The notes beneath the pieces are model-generated. The model was not told the DNA's origin. It did no database searches and saw only the letters and a list, made by a program, of their open reading frames with translations. From the NCBI GenBank assembly GCA_037074765.1, contig JBAMDO010000441.1, forward strand, positions 1 to 20,459: a stretch of DNA of 20,459 nucleotides, given 5' to 3'. This DNA is from Mansonella perstans (lineage: Eukaryota > Nematoda > Chromadorea > Rhabditida > Onchocercidae). A program made the position numbers and the translations under genes. This document shows, piece by piece, positions 11,386 to 20,459 of the stretch. The first letter of the stretch is position 1; every line of letters starts with the position of its first letter.

Positions 11386-11895
11386 TTAGCAGTTCAATGA
11401 AACTTGTTTTTCAAGATGCCCCGGTATTTCGAGAGATGAAATACATTTCAGTCCAGTCATTTCCAAGGCTGTCATCATAGACTCAACCATCATTTCCGCT
11501 TGTTTTTCCAACTTACAAACATTTGCTTCATTTCGACCAAGTTCCTAACTCCATTTTAACCTTTCTGAAGGTCATGACCTTTGAAAAAAAAAATCTCCTG
11601 CTGCCAGTCTAACAAGAGAAATATAAGATCAGTAATAACAGACTTGCAACAATTTCTTCAACAGCTCCATCCTAAACAACTTAAGTACACTTCACATGCA
11701 CAAGAATCAACACCACCGAAACCGGTGCAAAATTCGGAGGCTACAAATCACGCGGGCCTAACTCAGCAAATTGTTAAATCCCAACCACAATGTTGTTTCA
11801 TTATGGGGTGAGATGAGAGGGGAAGAATGAGCGCTGTAAATTCCAAACGGACATTTTCTCTTTCCGCTTCGATGATTTGTCTTCTTTTCAGTCAT
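11386..11895 (-). CDS. Putative small coiled-coil-like protein, three exons (about 77 aa), divergent from PAF1
   Basis: The best-supported part is the last exon, 11544-11386 (minus), 52 codons to TAA: it begins ELGRNEANVCKLEKQAEMMV and continues ESMMTALEMTG, rich in Glu, Lys and Met with the look of an amphipathic helix. An in-frame TAG directly before it suits an acceptor. A 28-nt exon 11671-11644 (acceptor TTGTTTAG) adds MELLKKLLQ in phase, extending the helix. A first exon 11895-11849 would start MTEKKTNHRSGKRKC. Both donors (GTTTGG, GTCTGT) and the last acceptor (GGAGTTAG) are weak. I do not recognise the protein. A competing reading is a plus-strand open frame over 11605-11816. Confidence 0.35.
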
Positions 11896-12140
11896 TTTCC
11901 TCTTTTATCAATCTAAATGTATTTTTTATTAGGCATAATTTAAGGGATGAGATAATTGCTGGAAATCTGTGGAATGAAGAAATGTATTGTATTTGAAGAG
12001 AGTGCAAAGATTGAGAAAATTAGGAATGAAAATAGTGCCATGTATGTGTTGTATTTGAAGAGAAATGAGAGATTTATAAGGATTTAGAATAGTTTAATAC
12101 TTTAAATTATTAGCTTTGATTTAGATTAATTAGTTCAAAG
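11896..12140. promoter_or_regulatory. Probable shared upstream region between PAF1 and the divergent small gene
   Basis: About 245 bases separate the PAF1 start (plus) from the proposed start of the minus-strand small gene at 11895. The stretch holds a near-direct repeat: GTATTTGAAGAGA occurs near 11989 and again near 12051. I see no clear TATA box or known factor site. The bidirectional role is an inference from the gene layout and fails if the minus-strand gene is not real. Confidence 0.25.
12132..12133 (+). other. Candidate trans-splice acceptor of PAF1
   Basis: ATTAATTAG ends at 12133, only seven bases before the PAF1 start codon at 12141. In nematodes such a short leader usually marks a spliced-leader acceptor. 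No conventional upstream exon is needed to open the reading frame. The leader itself is not in the window, so this is inferred from position and the AG alone. Confidence 0.45.
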
Positions 12141-15100
12141 ATGGCCAATCTTGATATATCCAGTTCTGGATCATCTATTGCTGGAACACCTCGTCGTTAT
12201 CCTGTAAATGGTCGTGAAGAACGTCCAATGTTTGTTTTTTGTTTTTTTTCGTTTATTTCATTAATTTCCTCTAATTATTAAATTATATTTGTTCGTAATG
12301 ATAAATTCGGCATCTTTTATCTTTTTTGTTGCTTCTCATCGGTAGACGGTGAATTGTTCAACAAACAAAAACTTAATTAGCGAAAAGTTTAATTAGATTT
12401 CTTTTATTACCGTTTTATCTGATATATTTCATACAATATAACATATTTTATTTGTAGAAAAGCTGATTTCCTTTGCCGTGTAAAATACAGTAATGCATTG
12501 CCGGATATACCTTTTGATACGAAATTTCTAACATGTCCATTTGTTTCTTTAAGCAGGTCAGTTCGAACTTAACATGTCCATTTGTTTCTTTAAGCAGGTC
12601 AATTCGAACTTCAAATTTGTACGAATTGATCATTTTCATCCATTCATTTATATTACTTTTTGTACTTTTCACTTCTGGTCTACCTTACTTAATTTTTTTT
12701 TGTTTCATTTATTTATAATGCTTTTTATTTCATTATTTTGCCCTTTTTCTATTGCATTTGTTAATTAGACCAGAAATGAAAGTTTTTTTTCCTAAAATTA
12801 GAGATTCCGTGTCATTCATTCTCTGCTTAAAACACTTTGCATTTTAGATTCACTGATTACAAATCATCTAGTTTGGAGAAGAATTTCAAATTCGAATTAC
12901 TCTGCGAACCAGATTGTGGTGTTAATATTGATCTTATCAATCCAGAAACGTATTTCGTAGACCCGGATATCCCGAAAAAGGTACGTAAGTTTGTGTTTCT
13001 GCTCAGAGATATTCGCTAATTGGTGATTGATTTTACGTGTTAATTAAAAGTAGAATGGACCCGTGGATTACAAACAGATATTGTGTTGGACAGGGTGAAT
13101 AAGTACATTTTAAGCGCTAGATCATATATGAATTTAAATTAATTTATTGCATACATTCATTTTAAGCTTGACGTAATATGTCTTAGATGTCAGTTGTCTG
13201 TTGCTTGAAATTCCAATTTAGAAAGTTAAAAAAGTAACAAAATTAAAATTTACGAGCTCATTTCAAAGTTTTGTTGGTTTTATTCAAAGCTTTTTGTTAT
13301 AGCATCATCCCATTGATCTCGAACTTCTCGAAGATGAACAAGCAAATCCACAGAATTTACGCAGGTCTAAATATATTCTATTAAATTATGTAACTTTTTT
13401 CTTCTTTATTTAGTTCTGCTTGTTATTGCCTAGAAAATTTAAACTTTTTGAAGATCCTTGCAACATAGCAAAATGGTACCATGGATGAGAAAAACGGAAT
13501 ATATCAGTTCGGAATTCACGAGATTTGGTGTATCAGCTGAAAGGCAAGAAACTAGAGTTAGTTAATCTTCTCCTATTTTTTATTGGTTAGTTTTCATTGT
13601 TCATTAATATCTTCAGTTCGTTTAGCACTACCTATGACTGCTTCATTCTTTCTTGTTCATTTTATTTGTCCTTTTCCTCTCTCTACCTAGTCCCTACACA
13701 ATATCTTCAGCTTTGCTTTATTTGCAAAGTCTGAAATGAGAAAGAATCGTGAATGAACGGAACCCAAGTTGTTTCATTTTCTCGTGAAAATGATTTTCTA
13801 CATTTCTGTTGTAAATTAATGGTACCTTTTCTGCTTTATCAAAGCAAAGCCTTCATCCTAAAAATGAGCGCATTAAAAGCATTAGGCTAATTTTCAGATT
13901 GGCTATAGTACAAAGAAGAAATTCCAAACAGATGTTTTGTATAGAGATCGAGCATCACAAATTGCGGCCATTAACAGAACATTCGACGATGTAAGTATAT
14001 TTCGTCGATAACCACTAATGATCTTTCAGTCTGTTAATTTAATATTTCATAAGATATCGACAAATTCACAGCTTAATTTAATGCAAATGAAGTGAAATAT
14101 TTTTCAGGCATCCAGAACAGTGTTACATCATCCAACGAAGAAAGGTGTAACAGCTGTTGAGGAATTGCCACTTTTACCAGATTTCGATGTAAGTTTTACA
14201 ATTATCTTTGGAAACATAATTTTTTGACAGTTTTAATTGCGGTAATTCATGTAGCAGTTCTGGCTTCTAACACTTTCAAAGTAGAAATATGTTTAGCATG
14301 CTAAAATAATGATTACTGAATTAAGTAAATACAATCAATACTCAGTTGTATGACAAAATAAGAGTATTTTACCAGAAGACTGTTTGATTTATTTGGTATT
14401 TTGAGCATTATGTATGGTAGCCTTTTCTCAGTGAGCTGAAGTGGAAGGTGAAAGTAATGGCTTAGAAGTTCTAGTGGATATTAAAGCAAGTTCTTTTCAG
14501 AATTGGATTCATCCCTTTGCACTGGTTGTTTTTGATGGTGACCCAATACCACAAAATGATAAAACAGATGCGCAAACGCTAATGCCACAGGCATTAATAC
14601 GGTACTTTTTTGTAATTTCTTCTAATTTATATTACAGTTTGCGCTAGTTGATGTCTTAAGCAAGCTTTCGTCTCTAGAAAATTTCCTGATTAAATTTATG
14701 CATTCTTTAAATAACTTTAGGACTGACAATACAATTTTCTTCTATAAAATTCGCTTTGCTTTGAGTTAATAAACTAACTGCTAAAGGTTGAATGCTTTGA
14801 GTTAGCGAATTCTGCAACTATTAAGCTAGCCAAGGTTCGCTCTCATATCTTTCTTAGTGAATGCCACATATTTGCTGCTAAGGGCAATTGATGCTAGAAA
14901 TGAAACAGACTGATAATGCCCAAATATATTCATTTTACTAGTAGCTGAAAGATTTAGTGAATTGAATGATTCATGAATAATTTTGACAAATAACGATTAT
15001 TTTTAGTGGTATGATGGACGAAGAAGGTGAACAGTTTGTTACATATTTCTTACCGTCTAAAGAAACCTTAGATAAACGTTTGAAAGATGCAGAAGAAGGT

Positions 15101-18100
15101 CTTGAATTCGATTCTGATTATGTGTAAGTTGGAAATTGCATATAATCTGCTTTAAAAGCGATAAAAATTTATAACTTAGTATCGTGCAGTTCTATCTGCA
15201 AATAGTTTAGATTTTTACGGAGGCATATGTTCTATTAGTTTATATCTCTTTTTTCAGAAAAGTGATTTTTTCAGTATATAAGTTATTGTTGAAATCATAG
15301 ATTGCAGATTAGAAATTATGTTTTTAATGTTTTTAATTAATAATGTTTAGTAATTCTAATTCTAATTGAATTGTAGTTATGAGTATCAATCAGTTCGAGA
15401 TTATAATTGGTTGGTAAGAAATAAATCAACAAAAGGATATGAGCAGGACAATTTCTTATTTACAATTCGTGATGGTGCCGCTTATTATAATGAGCTAGAA
15501 ACAAAGGTTTCATTAAATCGACGAAAAACTAAACGGATACGGGTAAGATTTTGATAACTAGACGAATGCGGATAAAATTTTGATAACTAAACGAATTCAG
15601 GTAAGATTTTGTTAGCTAAATGAATACGGACAAGATTTTGATAACTAAACGAATACGGTAAGATTTCGATTTATGTAAGTATTTTGTGAAACATGAATAT
15701 GTACGAAAAGGTGGAAAAAACTGAGAGAGAAGAATTAATCTTTTTATTATTTATTTATATAGCTAATAATGAGTGAATATGACTTGGATTATCAGTACAA
15801 CACAATTTTAACATATTTCAACACATTTGGGCAATACATTTCCTAACAGCAAATAACTGCGTGTTCTATAAGTTGAAACAGGCTTACATTATCACCTGTT
15901 AAATCATTTTATATGCACCTATTAGTAAGTAGGTGATAATTCGAATTGTTTGACGTTAATTGGGAAGCGTTAAATATTTTTTTGAGTTGTTGAAAATTTT
16001 TGGTGCTTTTTTGTTCTCTTTTGAAAGTAGCTAAATGTTGCGTGACGCAGTAAGTGGAAGAGAGTAAATGATTTGTAAATGTTAATAAGTCAAAAGTATG
16101 TAATAAAGATTTTTACAAATTGTAAGAGACGGAAATTATTGTATGTTGGGAATATTACTGAAGAAATGCAGCCTGAATTTATCGTCTTTTTTAGCTTTTT
16201 GGTTACTTTTTCTTCTTTTATAGATATCTATCATATACCAGCAATTCATGTTTTCACGTATCACGTTACATACATGCATTAATTTTTTTTCAAATTTTAG
16301 CAAGAAACAAAGTTGATGGTACGAAATCGTGCATACGACGAGAATGAACTGAATGCGCAGGTAAGAAACTTGGTGTCCATTTCTTTTTTTTTTTTTAAGG
16401 TTTTTGAATGCAAAAGAAAAATTAATTAGGTGAGCTTGTTGTGTTAGTTTCGTAAGCAATTAGTATGAAATGTTTCTTGATAAAAAAAGAATAGTTATTC
16501 AACGATTTTAAGAACGAATTTTTATTCATATAGTAGAAGTAATGAATCAGGAAATAATGCAGGAAAAGCATTCGGCATTCAGGATTCAGGTCTCATTAAT
16601 ATGAAAAGATTGTTTTAGAATTATATCGATCTTTTTTAATCAGTAAAACTAACACTTCTCTGCACTTCAACAGTTAATTTTGTTAATTTGATTTGGTGTT
16701 AATCTAGTTTTTTTGGTGGTTTTTTTATTTTAAAAAATTATTTTCCAGTAATTTGTTTGTGGTGGTCATGTTGTTGTTATTAATACTTGGATACAGTATC
16801 GATTTTTTGTTAATTATTGTAAAGTTGATGGTTGAAATTTTTCTTTAAACGGTTTCAGCAAGAACGGTTAAACAACCTATTACATCCATACGATGAAAAA
16901 GATGACGAAGGTACGTTTTGTTTCTTTTTTATATTACTTTCCAATGGTTATTTTTGTATTACTATATAAAGTAAGGTCGTTTAAGGTCATTTCAATTTTC
17001 ATTTAATTATATGTTGATGTTATTTGGATATAGATTCATTCATTCATATTCAATTGTGTTTGCACATTATCTCTGAAACTTTTCTCCATTTATGTCACAT
17101 ATATGTGACATTATTTACGACACTTATGTTCGAGGTCGTTTTCTTGAGCGTTCATTTAATCACATATTTATACTTCCCGAAGTATTTTTCCAGTATTTTA
17201 TGGTATATTGTGTTTTCAGTCAATCAGCTGTTTCAACTAATTTTTTTCCCCTTTATGCATATATGCAGTTACACATTTAGACATTTAAGCAAGCAGTACA
17301 ACAAGTACAACACGATATAATTTCTTGTATATTTATTTATATCATATTACAGTATACAATACTTGTTATATAAAATGAAAATTAAGCGAACTGGTCCAAT
17401 AGTGATAGATAGACTAGTTTATTTGGACAAACTAGTTTTGTTTGCTAACAAATGCAAATGTCTGTCAAAAACTGTCAGAGGATTAATCAAAAACCGAAGA
17501 AATAATGTTTGTAAACATTTTACACACGTTAGAAGTGTTTTTATAAATAGATGAGTATGTATGTGTCACTTGAATGATATTATAGTCATTATTGAATTAC
17601 CTGAAATCCCAAGTCTATAAATCAAAGTTTTGAAGTAAAAATTTGAATTAAGAGCTGTTAGTTTCAGAAGTGCTACATCTTAGAAGTGTTTTGATAAATA
17701 GATGAGTGTGTGTGTATTACTTGAGTAATGTTATAATCATTATTAAATTACCTGAAAATCCAGGTCTGTAAATCAGGTTTTGAAATAAAAATTTGATTTA
17801 AGAACTGAAATAGTTTGAAACTGCTAGTTTTATACGAAGCTTTTGAGACATTTTTATAGATTAGATACAGATCCTTTACAATCCAAATTGTCAATTTTCT
17901 AAGTTTTTTTATTTTTAAAAAGTTTGGTTTTTTTTTTTTTTTTTTTTTTTTTTTTGCAAATTATTCCCTAAAAATAAAATCGGAATATTCCTCAAAAATT
18001 TGAACTATTTGACAATAAATAATTAGTTGAAAGGAGGATATCTGTAACACTGATATCATAACTAGAGGATAATTATCCCACATTTTACTGTTAATACTTC

Positions 18101-20032
18101 GAATTCATTTTTCTGTCTTCTAAATTGCTATCATGAATATGACCGTATGACTTGTTATTATTTATTTATTTCACTAAGAATAAATAAGAAATAAATTTTT
18201 TTTATTTATTTATTTCACTAAGAAAATTTGCTTACTTTAATGCTTTCTGTTCAAATCATTGTTCAATCATTTAAAATTCTCACTGTCCGTCAACAATGAT
18301 TCGGAATAGAGCAAAATATTGTTGTGCAATGAAACTGCATGTACTGTGAAGTAAGATAAACAATTTCAATAAATATTAATTCGGGAATGGTTCAATTGAA
18401 AATTTCAAAGCGATGGAAGATGTTTCACAAAATATTATTTTCAACTTTGAATGCTTACAAATAACTTATAGATTGACTAACCAGTTGTAAATAATTAAAT
18501 GTTTGCACTTTTAACGTTTGAATAAATGTGAAATAAAAGATTTCTCTTTTATTCCGTTCTCTTATTATTATCACTTTTTTAATCATTATCATTATCTCCT
18601 TTATTATTATCACTTTTTTAATCACTATTATCATTATCTTCCTTATTATTATCACTTTTTTTATCATTATTATCATTATCAATTAAAATTGTTACAAATT
18701 TTGTGTTTCAGAAAGATTGTAATTGGCGAGAAGTGAATTTGAATTTGTCGTAGCATTTGAAATATGAGAGAGAGATAGATATAGTTGTAACGAACTCCTT
18801 TAGTACTACTGCAGATTGTCATCTGCTGTATTTATTCAATAAACATAGCAAGCATAGCCGTATGCGAGACATCTGCTAATTGAGCTTCAAGCTTACTTTA
18901 TCCAAGTATTATTATTTGTTATTCAACAATCAGAGATGTATAATAAGTATTGAACATTATAATTGGAAACAAAAGAGAAGAAAAGAGATAAAAAAAAAGA
19001 AAATAATCAAAGAATCAGTTCATTCTTTTTATTTATCTAATTGATATGACAAAAGATAAATGATGTATATGTTTACAGTAATAATTGTTTATACAAATTA
19101 TTGGCAAACATATGTTGATTAATGTTGTTGGATGCATATGATATGATAAGAAGTAATTTCGAGTAAAACAAATTATCCGAATTAGTATCTTAACATCTCA
19201 CCATCATTTATCATTATATGAGCACTTGTCGATTTGAATTTGAAAGTTTTATATTTGCATTTAAATTTTACTTCTAATTTTATTTTTCCTCTCCATACGC
19301 AACAGTATTTGTAAAAAATTGTTAATGATTTAAATATCGAATGAAATTTAAATAGTTGAAATAATTGTGTGGTTTTTTTTTTTTTTTTTTTTAAATTTGA
19401 AAGTTTTAAATATTGTATGAAGTTTATCAAATCTGTATTTTTTTTAGGATCTGAACAAGGCTCAAGTGAAGAAAGTGAGCAAAGTCATGAGGAGGAAACA
19501 GCAGTAGCGCAAGGAACAAGGAAAGATGATGATAATGAATCAGATGATGGAATAAGAAGAGGTCGTGACCTTTTTTTTTTCTTTTTTCATTTCCTCGTCC
19601 TTAGAATTGAAGTTAAAAAATTGTGTGGGTTAATTTAACAAGTGTATCATTAGTTTTAATTCATGATGTAACAACTTCAGCTTTCCGGAATATAGCAGTA
19701 ATTATCGTTTGTATGAAATGTGCTGTATTCAAATGAGCATGATTTCTGGATGATTCCAGTTTTTCGTGGAATTTATGATAGATTTTTAGATTTGAAAGTT
19801 AATCATGCAAGTATTGGTAAAATGGAAAAAGAGGATGATTCAGCATCAGAAGATACGGGAAATGATGATAAAAATGATAATGATGATGGCGACGATAATA
19901 TGCAAGATGGCAATAGAGGTGGAAATGTTAATGGCGATAATAATTCTAATAGTGGAGATGATAATGATGATGATGAAGACGATGATGATGATGGTGATGA
20001 TGATGATGGTGATGATGATGATGATGTTGATG

Positions 20033-20063
<31 letters not shown>

Positions 20064-20100
20064 TGATGATGATGGTGATGATGATGATGATGATGAATAG
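12141..20100 (+). CDS. PAF1: PAF1, RNA polymerase II-associated factor 1 (Paf1 complex subunit), 14 exons
   Basis: Exons read as 12141-12229, 12458-12556, 12848-12980, 13303-13364, 13454-13556, 13898-13990, 14108-14188, 14501-14601, 15007-15123, 15377-15542, 16301-16360, 16859-16910, 19448-19561 and 19790-20100. All phases agree and the sum is 1581 nt, 526 residues plus TAG. Motifs shared with animal PAF1, in order: [15 protein letters not shown] (36-50), [11 protein letters not shown] (71-81), DLINPETY (91-98), [11 protein letters not shown] (136-146), RGMMDEEG (254-261), [11 protein letters not shown] (302-315) and YYNELETKV. The C-terminal 100 or so residues are acidic and low in complexity, as in the family. 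The family protein is a nuclear scaffold of the Paf1 complex, which acts in Pol II elongation and co-transcriptional histone modification. Less certain points are the exon 1 donor (GTTTGT, chosen for phase), the exon 5 acceptor (TTTTTGAAG) and the exon 14 start: an acceptor at 19760 is also in phase and would add 10 residues. Confidence 0.93.
12530..12611 (+). repeat. Two tandem copies of a 41-bp unit spanning the exon 2 splice donor
   Basis: Copy 1 is 12530-12570 and copy 2 is 12571-12611; I count one mismatch (12561 G against 12602 A). Each copy carries the last coding bases of PAF1 exon 2 and its donor: AGCAG/GTCAGT in copy 1, AGCAG/GTCAAT in copy 2. Only the first donor (after 12556) keeps the PAF1 frame into exon 3. 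Reading through to the second meets TAA within copy 1. Confidence 0.95.
15527..15670 (+). repeat. 29-bp minisatellite, five units, beginning inside PAF1 exon 10
   Basis: Units lie at about 15527-15555, 15556-15584, 15585-15613, 15614-15642 and 15643-15670 (the last is 28 bp). The first unit includes the final 16 coding bases of exon 10 and the donor CGG/GTAAGA at 15543. Units 3 and 5 also keep GGTAAGATTT, at about 15600 and 15657, so extra donor-like sites follow the real one. Reading past the first donor gives TGA three codons later. Confidence 0.93.
17529..17830. repeat. Tandem duplication of about 151 bp in PAF1 intron 12
   Basis: TTAGAAGTGTTTT..ATAAATAGATGAGT starts at 17529 and again at 17680. 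The two copies then run in parallel through TTACCTGAAA and AAAAATTTGA with scattered substitutions and small indels. Neither copy has a convincing coding frame. The number of differences points to an older duplication than the 41-bp one at exon 2. Confidence 0.85.
18561..18680. repeat. Pyrimidine-rich minisatellite, three units of about 40 bp
   Basis: The core CTTATTATTATCACTTTTTT followed by ATCATTATC-type triplets occurs three times (about 18561-18599, 18600-18641, 18642-18680). It ends some 30 bases before the strong acceptor at 18711, so it would lie in or near the branchpoint and pyrimidine tract of the candidate alternative last exon. It also produces spurious open frames on both strands. 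Confidence 0.85.
18712..18860 (+). other. Candidate alternative terminal exon of PAF1 with polyadenylation signal
   Basis: The acceptor TTTTGTGTTTCAG ends at 18711 and is as good as any used in the gene. Joined to the one leftover base of exon 12 (phase 1), the exon reads Glu-Arg-Leu-stop, with TAA at 18720-18722. An AATAAA lies at 18838-18843. The product would be 388 residues and would lack the whole acidic tail. The sites are seen; their use is inferred, and no transcript data were available. Confidence 0.4.
19957..20097 (+). repeat. GAT triplet repeat coding the aspartate tail of PAF1
   Basis: The last 47 codons of PAF1 are almost all GAT, interrupted by single GGT, GTT, GAA, GAC and AAT codons. 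I count 38 Asp in these 47 residues. The run stays in the frame set by the upstream exons and ends at TAG (20098-20100). Acidic C-termini are normal in PAF1, but in the human protein they are Glu/Ser/Asp mixtures, not a nearly pure Asp repeat. Confidence 0.9.
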
Positions 20101-20459
20101 GGCTTATTGTTAGCATGAAATTTTGTATTTGTTAAGCGTATTAATTTTCATTTTTTACTGAATTTATTTTTATTGAATTTATTTATTGAATTTAATGTTT
20201 GAGATTAACCAAAAAGTGAAGTTTGCAAGATTATCTCTTTTTTTTGTCGTTCGGATTTCAAAGCTTTTCATACATACGAACAAATATTCAACTGTTTTTA
20301 GACATTTGACATTTAAATTTTGGTATGGTTATTTGCTGTTGCTTCATAAAAATAGCTTTTTAGAAATTTTTCATTTTCAATTTTAAAATAAATAGGCAAG
20401 TTTAAAATTAGGTTAACTAGTTAACTAAAAATTTTGGACAGTCATCAGAATTAATTTTT
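20101..20459 (+). other. PAF1 3' untranslated and downstream region
   Basis: This AT-rich stretch follows the PAF1 stop. An AATAAA at 20387-20392 is a possible polyadenylation signal about 290 bases after the stop. The 66-codon open frame at 20186-20386 is Phe/Leu-rich with no recognisable motif and is not called as a gene. Confidence 0.5.

Larger units (their letters stand above)
16911..19447 (+). other. PAF1 intron 12, about 2.5 kb, repeat-rich
   Basis: This is by far the longest PAF1 intron; the others run from under 100 to about 760 bases. It contains a 151-bp tandem duplication, a T28 run (17928-17955), a duplicated TTTATTTATTTCACTAAGAA segment (about 18159-18224), a TTATTATTATCAC minisatellite, a candidate alternative last exon and a T20 run (19373-19392). 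The open frames within it have no splice-site support and show no protein character. Confidence 0.8.

Noticed and set aside
11605..11998. Plus-strand two-exon model (Gln-rich frame ending at a GTGAGA donor, then a short exon after TTTATTAG to a TGA)
   Set aside because: It is plausible and phase-consistent, but it overlaps the minus-strand small gene, has no upstream exon or start, and the minus-strand last exon looks more like protein. Kept as a competing reading only.
12001..12100. Short minus-strand frame starting MALFSFLIFSIFALSS, like a signal peptide
   Set aside because: It stops after about 34 codons, comes from a purine-rich plus strand that yields Phe/Leu/Ser by composition, and has no clear continuation.
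14441..14500. Open codons upstream of PAF1 exon 8
   Set aside because: A TTCTTTTCAG acceptor ends at 14500 and joins exon 7 in phase; including the upstream codons would insert residues absent from the family.
18455..18736. Overlapping frames on both strands rich in Ile/Lys or Tyr/His
   Set aside because: Both are translations of the TTATTATTATCAC minisatellite.
19805..20113. Poly-Met open frame
   Set aside because: It is the shifted frame of the PAF1 GAT repeat, not a gene.
1..20459. tRNA, rRNA, spliced-leader RNA, transposase, CRISPR or viral sequences
   Set aside because: I looked for conserved tRNA loops, the nematode SL1 sequence, 5S-like segments, regular spaced repeats and transposon protein motifs and saw none. 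Reading by eye could miss a diverged copy.

Overview
The window looks like nuclear DNA from a nematode. It is very AT-rich. It has short exons joined through GTAAGT-like donors and TTTTCAG/TTTTAG acceptors, introns mostly of tens to a few hundred bases, and an AG acceptor a few bases before a start codon, as in spliced-leader trans-splicing. A filarial or other clade III worm would fit the base composition and intron sizes, but that is an inference. There is no operon of bacterial type, no rRNA, no tRNA that I can recognise, no CRISPR array and no mobile-element coding region.

Layout. From 1 to about 7.7 kb is gene-poor, AT-rich DNA with homopolymer runs, a polypurine tract, a 451-bp tandem duplication (about 4140-5035) and one short coding-like stretch on the plus strand (5535-5663). 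From 9388 down to 7742 on the minus strand is a compact GYF-domain gene (GIGYF/SMY2-like adaptor). The exon carrying the first half of its GYF domain has a diverged second copy about 400 bp upstream (9652-9785). From 9.8 to 11.4 kb is mostly non-coding, with one 98-codon minus-strand open frame behind a splice acceptor (11164-10866). At 11895-11386, minus strand, I infer a small coiled-coil-like protein of about 77 residues, divergent from the next gene.

The main gene is at 12141-20100 on the plus strand: the PAF1 subunit of the RNA polymerase II-associated Paf1 complex. I could rebuild 14 exons, all phase-consistent, giving 526 residues; human PAF1 has 531. Its last exon encodes an aspartate tail from a GAT repeat.

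The most interesting observations are all inside PAF1. Two separate tandem repeats (41 bp at exon 2, 29 bp at exon 10) each span and multiply a 5' splice site, and use of the extra donors would run into early stop codons. The 2.5-kb intron 12 holds a strong acceptor, a short in-frame terminal exon and an AATAAA signal, predicting a 388-residue isoform without the acidic tail.

The PAF1 and GYF calls rest on clear protein motifs. The small genes and single exons are tentative. I see no previously undescribed multi-gene system here; what is unusual is the gene structure.
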